A stretch of 64,000 bases of DNA from DTPU01 sp963827855 (lineage in GTDB: Bacteria; Planctomycetota; Phycisphaerae; Sedimentisphaerales; Anaerobacaceae), in NCBI GenBank assembly GCA_963827855.1, contig CAWHBY010000001.1, positions 744,001 to 808,000 on the forward strand, given 5' to 3'. The notes beneath the pieces are model-generated. The model was not told where the DNA came from, did no database searches, and saw only the letters and a program-made list of their open reading frames with translations. The position numbers and the translations under genes are program-made. How positions within the stretch are numbered: position 1 is the first letter of the stretch; each line of letters opens with the position of its first letter. Of this stretch, positions 36,939 through 44,654 are shown one piece after another.

Positions 36939-37663
36939 TGCCACTGGTCCCAGTCCTTGTTCTTGACGATACCCGCGAACCGCCTGAGGATCAGCGGGCC
37001 GAACGAGGTGTCTGTGCAACTGGCCATGATGAGGTCCGCGTTCTGTCCCTCCCGGTCCAGGACACCCCGCATCGCCGCAACGTAGGCAGCGGTGATCTCT
37101 GCGTCGAACTCGGGGTGGAATTGCACGCCCCACGCGAAGCGTCCGATGCTGAAGGCCTGATGGAGATCCCGATTGCTGGAACCCAGACACACGGCCCTCT
37201 TGGGGAGATTGAGCACGGATTGGGTGTGGCAGCAATGGACGCGGATGGGGTTGCCCAAGCCCCCCAGGAGTCTGTCGCTCTTGGCCTTGGGCTGCAGGGT
37301 CACGTCGACGGTCCCGACCTCTGTGCCGTTCGGGTTGTATCCCACTCGCCCACCCAAGGCCCGGGCCAGAAGCTGATGACCGAAGCAGATGCCCAGAAGA
37401 GGGATCTGTCGCGCGATGACACCCGGGATCCACTGCATGAGCGGCTCGACCCACCCGGGGTCATCAGTGATCATGGCGTGGGAGCCCGTCATGATGACGC
37501 CCGTCAGCCGACGGTAGAGGGGCAGGGTGCCGCCGCGGGCCAGATCGACGATGTAGAAGCTGTCGCTGCTGACGCCCAGGCCTGCGAGGATCCAATGCTC
37601 AAAGTCGCCCCTCTTTGCACAAAGCGAGTCGTAGGTGTTGCCCAATTTGAGGATCGCGATCAT
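36935..37663 (-). CDS. Class I glutamine amidotransferase-like protein (GMP-synthase-type GATase)
   Basis: 242 residues from ATG 37663; the frame is open upstream to 37762 but without similarity. The nucleophile is C93 in LLGICFGHQLLARALGG, and the His-Glu pair is in GVQFHPEFD. VHCCHTQSVLNLP and GSHAMITDDPGWVEPL fit the GMP-synthase-like amidotransferase group of stand-alone proteins. It would release ammonia from glutamine or act on gamma-glutamyl compounds; no synthetase partner is encoded alongside. It is separated from the helicase gene upstream by about 177 nt in which nothing is recognised. Confidence 0.9.
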   Translation of the reverse strand: MIAILKLGNTYDSLCAKRGDFEHWILAGLGVSSDSFYIVDLARGGTLPLYRRLTGVIMTGSHAMITDDPGWVEPLMQWIPGVIARQIPLLGICFGHQLLARALGGRVGYNPNGTEVGTVDVTLQPKAKSDRLLGGLGNPIRVHCCHTQSVLNLPKRAVCLGSSNRDLHQAFSIGRFAWGVQFHPEFDAEITAAYVAAMRGVLDREGQNADLIMASCTDTSFGPLILRRFAGIVKNKDWDQWQ

Positions 37664-37840
37664 GAGGCACCCATACCCAGGCGGACTAGACTCTTGTTGG
37701 CGGCGTAGCAGACCCCGTATTCTCCGCAAGTATACGCGGTTCTGATGGGCTCTGGAAGCCAATCCCCCTGATTTTCGGGATTAGTCGGGCTAATGGCCGT
37801 TCTCGTGCTGCCTGGAGCGGGGGACATGGGCCTTCCCCTC

Positions 37841-39259
37841 CTACTCGAAGAGCAGGGGCTGGTTGTCGATCTTCTTCGGCCGCCTTCTGTACTCGGCCCT
37901 GCTTTGTTCGACCAGTTCCTGCTCTATGGCATCGAGGAAGGGGCTCTTGTCCAGGGACAGCGTCCTGCCGTACAGGGTCCGTGACTTCGCCCAGGTCAAA
38001 TACAGCCAATGCCTGGCGCGGGTCATGCCCACGTAGAGCAGCCGTCGTTCCTCCTGGAGATCGGCCTTGCGTTTCTCGAAGAGCCGGTGGGGAAGCAGAC
38101 CGTCTTCGCAGCCTACGATGAACACGCACGGGAACTCCAGACCTTTGGAGGCATGCAGGGTCATCAGCGTGACCTTCTCTGCCCTGGCCACGTAGGTGTC
38201 GATCGGGCTGGCCAGTTCTGCGGATCGGACGAAGTCCTCTGCGGTGCCTGCCGAGTCGTTAGCCAGCTCGATGAGCTCCTTGACCTGGCTGAGCTCCTTC
38301 TTGTCGGGAAAGGCCGCGTCAACGACCTGGAGGATGGTCTGCGACGCCGGCGCCGCAGGGTCCAGGGCCACGGCGATGGATGCCCCCTCGCCGAGTCTGG
38401 CCCTCAGGAAGCGGTTCTCGGGCGAGACCGCCAACCTCAGGAGATCCATGATCGAACGGACCGGCTCCTGCCTGAAGAAGGGCTCCTGTCCCACGCGCTG
38501 GAAGGGGATGCTGTGATCGAAGAGGGCCTTCTCGATGCTGGGCATCTGGGCTGCGGCCCTGCACAGGATGGCGAAGTCCGCAAGGCTCTGCGTGGTCTCG
38601 TGCCCCTCGCCATCCGTGATCTGGCTGTCAATGGAGAAGAAGCCCAGGCCTCCGATCATCCGCTCTACGGTCCTGGCCACGAACTCCGCCTCCGCCTTGT
38701 CCGTGGGGTGCTGCACCATCTGCAGCTTCACGCTGGAAGGCAGGCCCTGCAGCATGGAAGGCCCCGGGCCTTCGTCAGAGGTCACGACCTGGCGGGAGGC
38801 CTGCAGGATCGTGTCCGAGCACCGGTAGCTGGTGGCCAGATGGTAGACTGCTGCGCCAGGGTAGTCCTCGGAGAACTGGCGGATGAACCGCACGTCAGCG
38901 CCGCGAAATCCATAGATGGCCTGGTTGGGATCGCCGATCACGCAGAGGTTGGCGTCAGGACCCGGGCACAGCAGCCGGATCAACTGGTACTGGGCAAAGT
39001 TGACGTCCTGGTACTCATCCACCAACACCCAGGGATACCGCTGCCTGTACTCGCCGGCGATCTCAGGATTCTCCATGAGCAGCCGCACCGCCCTGAACAT
39101 CAGGTCGTCCATGTCCAGCAAACCCTGATCACAGAGATGGTCCTGGTACCGTAGGTAGACTGGACCCTGTTCCTCGTCACCCAGCTCATGCGGCAGCCTG
39201 AGCTGTTGCTTGGCCGCAGTGATGGCATCCGCCAGCCGCGTCACCTCACCCTTGCGCGC
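37841..39259 (-). CDS. UvrD/PcrA-type DNA helicase, C-terminal portion (second half of a frameshifted gene)
   Basis: About 472 residues of a superfamily 1 helicase without its N-terminus. Motif II is VLVDEYQDVNFAQY, followed by VIGDPNQAIYGFRGAD (III), TSYRCSDTIL, LMTLHASKGLEFPCVFIVG (V) and LLYVGMTRARHWLYLTW (VI). The Walker A motif is in the other fragment upstream. The protein-like reading begins with GARKGEVTRLADA; the same frame is open to 39355 but those residues are Ser/Arg junk from the shadow of the upstream frame. Joined to the upstream fragment by skipping base 39260, the reading is continuous. The product would unwind DNA during repair. Either a pseudogene, a sequence error, or two polypeptides. 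Confidence 0.85.
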   Translation of the reverse strand, partial: ARKGEVTRLADAITAAKQQLRLPHELGDEEQGPVYLRYQDHLCDQGLLDMDDLMFRAVRLLMENPEIAGEYRQRYPWVLVDEYQDVNFAQYQLIRLLCPGPDANLCVIGDPNQAIYGFRGADVRFIRQFSEDYPGAAVYHLATSYRCSDTILQASRQVVTSDEGPGPSMLQGLPSSVKLQMVQHPTDKAEAEFVARTVERMIGGLGFFSIDSQITDGEGHETTQSLADFAILCRAAAQMPSIEKALFDHSIPFQRVGQEPFFRQEPVRSIMDLLRLAVSPENRFLRARLGEGASIAVALDPAAPASQTILQVVDAAFPDKKELSQVKELIELANDSAGTAEDFVRSAELASPIDTYVARAEKVTLMTLHASKGLEFPCVFIVGCEDGLLPHRLFEKRKADLQEERRLLYVGMTRARHWLYLTWAKSRTLYGRTLSLDKSPFLDAIEQELVEQSRAEYRRRPKKIDNQPLLFE

Positions 39260-41039
39260 ACCCGAGCGTCTGCAGGATGCGGTCCTTGTCCTCCTGGTCG
39301 ATGATGACCCAGTCGTCGCCGAGCTGCTCCCTGAGGATCGAGTATCCCAGGGCATGGAAGGTGCAGACCGTGGGCTGCTCAGCGGTCACTGCCGGCAGCA
39401 TCTTGTCCAGTCTGGCCTGCATCTCGTCTGCGGCCTTGCGCGTGAAGGTCACGGCCAGGATCTGGTCTGTCGTAGCATGGCCGTTCTCGATCAGGTGGGC
39501 GATCCTGCAGGTCAGGACCCGCGTCTTGCCTGTGCCCGGCCCTGCGATGATGAGGGCAGGGCCATGGAGGTGACTGGCAGCCCGGCCTTGTTCTGCATTG
39601 AGACCCGACAACGGACCATCGGCTGGGCTGTCTGCGTCAGAGGCAGAGGATCTTGCCGTCTCTCGCCCGGTCTTGCGGCCCTTGGTCTTGCGGCCCCTGA
39701 CCTGTTCGGACTTCTGCCTGCAGGGCGACTGGCCCTGTCCGGCGAGGTCGGAGAATAGCACGCCCTGTCTGCTCAGCTCCCGCTGCTCTTCGGCCGAGAA
39801 GACCTTGATGACCCCGTATTCGCCGTCATATCCCTCCTGGATGTGGACTCTGCCCTCGCGCATGCGACGCATGGCCTCAGCGAGCACAGGGCCGCCTGCC
39901 TGTTGGACCCGGTCAAGGGGCTGATGGAGCAGCACGTCGAACTCAGAGCCGCACTCATTGACCACCTGCATGTACCGCTGGGTGACCTTCTTGGAGTCTG
40001 GGCCGCTACCCAGGATCTCAGAAAGGACTTCGCGGAGCGGGATCATCGAGTAGTAGGGCCTGCGGTTGGGACGCTGGGAGACGTCCTCCCTGTCTGCGAG
40101 TTCCATCACCCGGCTCATCACGCCCACGGTCACCTCCTTGCCGCACACCGGGCAGATCCCCTGGTGCTCGGCAGTCTCCTGTGGCGTCCAGCGGACGTCG
40201 CACTTGCGGTGTCCGTCGTGGTGGTACTTGCCCTCCTGGGGGAAGAACTCGATCGTGCCGCCAAATCGCCTGGCATCGCCGCGCTCGATGGCCTCAGCGA
40301 TGGCTGGATACGAAAGCTCCGTGGAGAAGAGGTTGGCCTCCCTGCCCAAGTTCGCGGGAGAATGGGCGTCCGAGTTGGAGAGGATCGTGAACCGATCCAG
40401 CGACGTGCACCTCCAGTTCATGGGCGGGTTGCTGGACAAGCCCGTCTCTATCGCGTGGATGTGGCCGGCCATGTCACGATAGCACTCGTCGATCGAGTCA
40501 AAGCCGCTCTTGTCACCCAGTGCAGAGAACCAGGGAGTCCAGATGTGTGCGGGGATGAAGACCACCTCTGGGTTGGCCGAGAGGGCGATCTCCAGCAGAT
40601 CCCGTGAGTCCAGGCCCAGGATCGGTCTGCCGTCATAGTTGATGTTGCCGATCTTCGCCAACTGCCTCTGTATCTTCTCTATGGTCTTGAAGTCAGGGGC
40701 CAGGAGCACGTGATGGACCTTGCGGGTCTTGTCACCCCACTTGTAGATCGTGCTGAGCTCCGAGGAGAGCACGAACCGGACGGGCCTGTCCACAGCGGCG
40801 GCCGGCAACCCCTCGCTGACCCGATGCTCCGCCTTCAGTTGGAAGAGCCCGGGCTCCGCGTGGTCCAGCTTGGATCGTAGCTCCTCAGTCCATCCGGGGT
40901 GCGTGAAATCACCCGTGCCGATCACGCTCAGGCCCTTGAATCTGGCCCACCAGTCCAGATGCTCGGGGTCCAGGTCCTTGCTCGTGGCTACGGAGAAATG
41001 GGAGTGGATGTGAAGGTCGGCTATGAATGGTTCTGCCAT
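39246..41039 (-). CDS. EndoQ-like PHP-domain nuclease fused to the N-terminal part of a UvrD helicase (frameshifted 5' half)
   Basis: 597 residues. Residues 1 to about 400 are a PHP-type phosphoesterase: ADLHIHSHFS, GTGDFTHPGW, SSELSTIYKWG, FIPAHIWTPWFS, LSNSDAHS, plus a zinc finger (CDVRW, GICPVCGKEV). This set is that of endonuclease Q, which cuts DNA 5' to deaminated bases. After a basic linker (RGRKTKGRKTGRE) comes the helicase start with Walker A AGPGTGKTR and TFTRKAADEMQARL. The frame ends at a TGA four codons after the shift point; a +1 shift at GGG-TGC restores the helicase. An EndoQ-helicase fusion would cut and unwind damaged DNA in one protein of about 1065 residues. The start ATG 41039 lacks a clear ribosome-binding site. 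Confidence 0.88.
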   Translation of the reverse strand: MAEPFIADLHIHSHFSVATSKDLDPEHLDWWARFKGLSVIGTGDFTHPGWTEELRSKLDHAEPGLFQLKAEHRVSEGLPAAAVDRPVRFVLSSELSTIYKWGDKTRKVHHVLLAPDFKTIEKIQRQLAKIGNINYDGRPILGLDSRDLLEIALSANPEVVFIPAHIWTPWFSALGDKSGFDSIDECYRDMAGHIHAIETGLSSNPPMNWRCTSLDRFTILSNSDAHSPANLGREANLFSTELSYPAIAEAIERGDARRFGGTIEFFPQEGKYHHDGHRKCDVRWTPQETAEHQGICPVCGKEVTVGVMSRVMELADREDVSQRPNRRPYYSMIPLREVLSEILGSGPDSKKVTQRYMQVVNECGSEFDVLLHQPLDRVQQAGGPVLAEAMRRMREGRVHIQEGYDGEYGVIKVFSAEEQRELSRQGVLFSDLAGQGQSPCRQKSEQVRGRKTKGRKTGRETARSSASDADSPADGPLSGLNAEQGRAASHLHGPALIIAGPGTGKTRVLTCRIAHLIENGHATTDQILAVTFTRKAADEMQARLDKMLPAVTAEQPTVCTFHALGYSILREQLGDDWVIIDQEDKDRILQTLGCAQG

Positions 41040-41195
41040 AGTATGCCCGTCAGCTCCAAAGGTCCTCAGCCGCGCTCCAGGTCACGGCTCCAACACTTCG
41101 TGGCCCCAGGTTTACGGCACCGGTGGCCAAATGGCAAATAGATTATGGCTTGGCTGTCTGGTATGATTCATCGGTTCTCATTGAAAGGGCGGTGA

Positions 41196-42095
41196 ATGAA
41201 CGTCGGCTACATCGGTATCGGGATCATGGGACGGGCCATGGCAGGCAGGCTGCTGGCTGCAGGCCATACGCTCTCCATCTATAATCGTACGCCTGCCAAG
41301 GCCAACGTGCTGGTCGAGAAGGGTGCAACCTTGTGCACGGACGCGGCTGACGTGGCCTGCAGGAGCGAGGTGGTGTTCACCAACGTGCCGGACACCCCTG
41401 ACGTGGAGAAGGTCCTGTTCGGCGCAGGCGGCATCGTCGATGGTGCTGAGTCGGGCCTGGTCGTGGTCGACAACAGCACGATCTCTCCGGCCGCCACCCG
41501 CATGTTTGCCCGCCGCCTGAAGGATATGGAGGTGGACTTCCTGGACGCCCCGGTCTCTGGCGGCGACGTCGGGGCGCAGCAGGGCACCCTTGCCATCATG
41601 GTGGGCGGAGACCGCCTGGCCTTCGAGAAGGCCCTGCCCCTGCTCAGGGTCCTGGGCGCCAAGGTCGAGTTGGTCGGACCCAGCGGCGCAGGCCAGGTCT
41701 GCAAGGCGATCAACCAACTGTTCTGCGGCCTGCACATGCTGGCCTGCTGTGAGGGCATAGCCCTGGCCAGAAAGGCAGGATTGAACCCCTCCGTGATGGT
41801 GGACATGATCTCGACCGGCGCAGGCAGCTCCTGGGCCCTGAAGAACCTCGGCCCCAAGATCATCTCTGGCGACACGGCCCCAGGCTTCATGATCGACCTG
41901 CTGTGCAAGGACCTCCGTTACACGATGGAGCTGGCCCACGAGGGCAAGCAGCCGCTTGTAGGCACCTCCCTGGTCCAACAGCTCTTTGCCGAGGCACAGG
42001 GTATGGGGCTGGGCCGCGAGGGCACCCAGGCCCTGTGCAGGGTGATTGATTCCTTGGCCAGACAGATCCAGGCGGACTCGGATGGCTGCGACTGA
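41196..42095 (+). CDS. Beta-hydroxyacid dehydrogenase (GarR/3-hydroxyisobutyrate dehydrogenase type)
   Basis: 299 residues, the family norm. The N-terminal Rossmann motif is GYIGIGIMGRAMAGRL, with NRTPAKA following strand 2 as in NADP-binding members. The substrate motif DAPVSGGDVGAQQGTL, the GPSGAGQVCKAINQ segment with the catalytic Lys, and KDLRYTMELA complete the family signature. It oxidises or reduces a short beta-hydroxyacid such as tartronate semialdehyde or 3-hydroxyisobutyrate; the substrate is not fixed by sequence. GAAAGGGCGGTG precedes the ATG, and TATGAT at 41162-41167 could be its -10 box. It stands alone, followed by a long repeat-hairpin. Confidence 0.92.
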   Translation: MNVGYIGIGIMGRAMAGRLLAAGHTLSIYNRTPAKANVLVEKGATLCTDAADVACRSEVVFTNVPDTPDVEKVLFGAGGIVDGAESGLVVVDNSTISPAATRMFARRLKDMEVDFLDAPVSGGDVGAQQGTLAIMVGGDRLAFEKALPLLRVLGAKVELVGPSGAGQVCKAINQLFCGLHMLACCEGIALARKAGLNPSVMVDMISTGAGSSWALKNLGPKIISGDTAPGFMIDLLCKDLRYTMELAHEGKQPLVGTSLVQQLFAEAQGMGLGREGTQALCRVIDSLARQIQADSDGCD

Positions 42096-42206
42096 GCTAT
42101 GAGCTATGAGTTGTGAGCTATCAGCTCTCAGCTATCGGCTGTCAGCCGGAAACCGGTTCGGGGGGCGCCTCTCCTGCTGAGAGCTGAAGGCTGATAGCTG
42201 ACAGCC
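42095..42206 (+). terminator. Large nested hairpin built from GAGCTAT / GCTGATAGCTGA words
   Basis: AGCTATCAGC (42116-42125) pairs with GCTGATAGCT (42190-42199), and AGCTCTCAGC (42123-42132) can pair with GCTGAGAGCT (42176-42185). Shorter words (GAGCTATGAGTTGTGAGCTA) lead into it. The GCTGATAGCTGA word is shared with the hairpin after the pilM operon. It starts at the stop of the dehydrogenase gene, so a terminator role is likely. Confidence 0.65.
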
Positions 42207-42251
42207 TGGCGAGCCCGCACCCGCGAGAGAGAGGCCGCGCGCTACTAACGT

Positions 42252-42279
42252 TTGCACCCAGCAATGCCCAGGGTATAAT
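42252..42279 (+). promoter_or_regulatory. Sigma-70-type promoter giving a leaderless message
   Basis: TTGCAC (42252-42257), 16 nt, TATAAT (42274-42279). The ATG at 42288 is only 8 nt after the -10 box, so transcription should start at or within two bases of the start codon. No ribosome-binding site is present. Confidence 0.7.
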
Positions 42280-42287
42280 ACGCCATT

Positions 42288-42869
42288 ATGAAACTACCTA
42301 AACTCGAAACACCGGACCGATACGTAGGCCTGTATGTGCTTGACTTCGGAGACCACACGGGCGTGGGATTCACTGCCCAGGAGGTGGCCGAGCTGCTCGA
42401 GTCTGAGCGGTACAAGGACTGCAAGGTCTACAAGATCCACAAGGCCTATCCTGACGGCCGTCTGGAGTTGAAGGGTGTGGCCAGCCCGACCTTCCAGCTC
42501 GAGGCCGGGATGTTGTTCCACGCCCAGGACGAGGACCAGGCGAGGGAGGACTACAGGCGTTTGGTCGATCTTGCGGTCACCCATCGCCTGCCGTGCACTG
42601 CCAAGGTGCACCTGGCCGAGTATGGCGACGACTCCTATGTGACGGCCCTCATCTATCCTGCAGAGTACGATGAGGAGGTCAGCTCCTGGCTGCTGGAGGG
42701 CCGCTACAAGACCAACGGTGCGGCAGAAGGGGGCGTCGAGGCAGTACGGCGATACTATGAGCACGGGCCCGTGGTCTTGGAGCGTCACCAGCTCTACGGC
42801 GAGCCAGCCGTTGAGAGCCGCACAGGAGCGGGGCTGCTTGCAGGTCTCAAGTTGGCAGTACAGAGGTAG
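42288..42869 (+). CDS. Conserved-looking protein of unknown function, probably from a leaderless mRNA
   Basis: 193 residues, soluble, acidic, with no signal peptide. Sequence such as DRYVGLYVLDFGDHTGVGFTAQEVAELLESERYKDCKVYKIHKAYPDGRLELKGV has ordinary alternating strand/helix character, and PCTAKVHLAEYGDDSYVTALIYPAEYDEEVSSWL is equally protein-like. I do not recognise the family. A near-consensus promoter ends 8 nt before the ATG. The small basic protein gene follows after 15 nt and probably shares the transcript. Confidence 0.8.
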   Translation: MKLPKLETPDRYVGLYVLDFGDHTGVGFTAQEVAELLESERYKDCKVYKIHKAYPDGRLELKGVASPTFQLEAGMLFHAQDEDQAREDYRRLVDLAVTHRLPCTAKVHLAEYGDDSYVTALIYPAEYDEEVSSWLLEGRYKTNGAAEGGVEAVRRYYEHGPVVLERHQLYGEPAVESRTGAGLLAGLKLAVQR

Positions 42870-42884
42870 GGATCGCGAGGGGAG

Positions 42885-43073
42885 ATGGCCAGGAGACTAC
42901 TGGGTCGTGCGGTGGGTTGGCTGTTGGCCAGCAGGCCGGCAGGCCGGATCACCAGCGATGACCTGGCCAAGGCCGAGTTCAAGACCAGCACCCAGCGGCT
43001 CGGAGTCCGGTTCACAGACCGCATCCGGGGTGTCTTCAGGTTCAAGTGGGTGAAGAGGCACGTCGTCCGATAG
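42885..43073 (+). CDS. Small basic protein of unknown function (62 aa)
   Basis: 62 residues, start ATG 42885 with GAGGGGAG directly upstream. The sequence is strongly basic: an N-terminal amphipathic or weakly hydrophobic helix (RRLLGRAVGWLLASRPAGR), then TSTQRLGVRFTDRIRGVFRFKWVKRHVVR with aromatic residues spaced among Arg and Lys. It could bind nucleic acid or a membrane surface. It starts 15 nt after the previous gene. Codon use and the ribosome-binding site favour a real gene, but function is unknown. Confidence 0.6.
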   Translation: MARRLLGRAVGWLLASRPAGRITSDDLAKAEFKTSTQRLGVRFTDRIRGVFRFKWVKRHVVR

Positions 43074-43095
43074 GATTCGACTTGTCCAGGTTGCG

Positions 43096-43659
43096 ATGTT
43101 AGGCTTGGACTATATGGAACGGTCGCGGGGACCAGGGCAATCACCCTCTGCAGGAAGTGACCCCAGGCACTGCCTGATCCGGGCCGTTGCATGCGCCATC
43201 GCGGTTGTCGCCTGGCGAGATGGACGGGCGGGGGCGCAAGACCCCAGCGCCCCTCTGGGCGAGATCAGGATTAAAGGGCAGTACATCCGTAAGATCAGCC
43301 TGGGGGGCGAGCGCACCGAGGATCTGGTCGATCCCTGTGGGACCGTGAAGGTGCCGGTGGGGGCCTACGTGATCGGGCCTGTTGAGCTGAAGGGCGGCTT
43401 CGTCAGCACGAGCCGACTGCCGGGCGACAGATTCGGAAGGATCGTGGTCTCTGAGGACACTCCCGGTGTGCTCAAGGTCGGCGGCCCCCTCAGGCAGGAG
43501 ATCACGGCCAGGCGACAAGGTCGTCTGCTCGTCCTGAGCTACCGCTGCGTGGGCATCGGCGGTGAGAACTACCGGAATATTCTGCCCGGAAGGGCCCCGC
43601 GGTTCACGATCTGCAAGGGCGACAAGGCCATCGCCTCAGGCAACTTCGAGTATGGCTGA
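43096..43659 (+). CDS. Secreted domain protein, probable N-terminal half of a gene interrupted by an in-frame TGA
   Basis: 187 residues. A late signal sequence is seen at about 25-48 (CLIRAVACAIAVVAW, then AGAQD), so the true start may be ATG 43114. The exported part is beta-rich (GEIRIKGQYIRKISLGGERTEDLVDP, VGAYVIGPVELKGGF, FTICKGDKAIASGNFEYG). The frame ends in TGA 43657-43659, but the same frame continues as GGTCSYSWRVP into the membrane protein that follows, as if one strand-rich domain had been cut. No known family is recognised. Confidence 0.7.
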   Translation: MLGLDYMERSRGPGQSPSAGSDPRHCLIRAVACAIAVVAWRDGRAGAQDPSAPLGEIRIKGQYIRKISLGGERTEDLVDPCGTVKVPVGAYVIGPVELKGGFVSTSRLPGDRFGRIVVSEDTPGVLKVGGPLRQEITARRQGRLLVLSYRCVGIGGENYRNILPGRAPRFTICKGDKAIASGNFEYG

Positions 43660-43692
43660 GGTGGCACATGCTCGTACTCGTGGCGAGTACCA

Positions 43693-44517
43693 TTGACGGT
43701 AGCAGGTGAGCTTCGGATCGTGCCGGCACAGGACCTCGGTGAGCTGGGGCCCAGCCAGGGCCAGGCCACGGTGTTCGCGTGGAAGTGGTACTACGGCGTG
43801 CAGGGCCTGCTCGTCTGGGCCGTCCTGGGCCTCGCCATGGCGATACCCAAGGCCAACCGGGACCGCAGAGTCCTGCTGATCCTCATCCCTGTCGCGGTTC
43901 TTCTCGCCGCCTGGTTCGTGCTGGCGAAGGCCCTGCACATGGCCTCCACCCAGCAGTACCAGTTTGACTGGCTGGTGGACTGTCTGGCCGTGGCCATAGC
44001 GGTCCTGTGGCTGCTTGCCGACGGGCTGGGCCGCCTCCCTGTGGCGGTTCGATTCATCTGCGGCATCCTGCTGATGTCCGCGGTGGCGGTCGTGGGGGCG
44101 AGGTCGTCGTTTGCATCCTCCTCTCCGGAGGCAATCATCCTGCCAGTCTTATTCGCCGTGATTGGCGTGGTCTTGCTCATGGCGATCACGATCACCGTCC
44201 GGCAGTGCAGGAGGGACTACAGTCCCGCCCGCTTCCTGTCGAGGCTGGCATCCTGGATCGTCGTCGGTTCCGTGACATTGCTCTACGGGTATATTGTGGT
44301 CCTCTCCGTGTCCTCCAGCATCCCTCTGCCCGTGGGCAGGCTGCTCGCCCAGTTCGGCCTCGTCGGCCTGATACTCGGCATCTCCCTGTTCCTGTTCATG
44401 CTGCCATACCTGGTCCTGGCGATGACCAGTCCCCTCTACCGCGCCCGCATGCAGGCCTGCCTGGGCCTGCCCCCAAGGCAGGAGCAACCTGCAGACCCGG
44501 TCTCCACGCCCCTGTAG
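43693..44517 (+). CDS. Polytopic membrane protein, probable C-terminal half of the interrupted gene
   Basis: 274 residues as called from TTG 43693, which has no ribosome-binding site. The same frame is open back to the TGA at 43657-43659. After a short beta-like stretch (ELRIVPAQDLGELG) come about seven hydrophobic helices (for example GLLVWAVLGLAMAI, VLLILIPVAVLLAAWFVL, GLVGLILGISLFLFMLPYLVLAM). With the preceding frame it would make a 473-residue protein: signal peptide, extracytoplasmic domain, membrane domain. If split, the second half has poor means of initiation. Function unknown. Confidence 0.7.
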   Translation: MTVAGELRIVPAQDLGELGPSQGQATVFAWKWYYGVQGLLVWAVLGLAMAIPKANRDRRVLLILIPVAVLLAAWFVLAKALHMASTQQYQFDWLVDCLAVAIAVLWLLADGLGRLPVAVRFICGILLMSAVAVVGARSSFASSSPEAIILPVLFAVIGVVLLMAITITVRQCRRDYSPARFLSRLASWIVVGSVTLLYGYIVVLSVSSSIPLPVGRLLAQFGLVGLILGISLFLFMLPYLVLAMTSPLYRARMQACLGLPPRQEQPADPVSTPL

Positions 44518-44574
44518 GCCGTCTCTGTGGGACGGTAATAGAGAAGGGCGGCCGACACAGCCGCCCCCTCGCGG

Positions 44575-44640
44575 TCTCCTCATTCTGTCTCCTGACTCCT
44601 ATCTCCTGCATTCTGGCTTCTGGATTCTGGATTCTCCAAC
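44575..44640. repeat. CTGTCTCC / TTCTGG word tract
   Basis: Reiterated words CTCCTCATTCTGT, CTCCTGACTCCTATCTCCTG and CTGGCTTCTGGATTCTGG fill the gap between convergent genes. Bases 44585-44606 are the exact reverse complement of 31202-31223 in the M16 gap. Confidence 0.75.
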
Positions 44641-44654
44641 TGACAGCACCACGG

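Noticed and set aside
39240..39270. Programmed -1 frameshift in the nuclease/helicase gene
   Set aside because: The two frames join by a +1 shift (or one extra base), and no slippery heptamer for -1 shifting is present.
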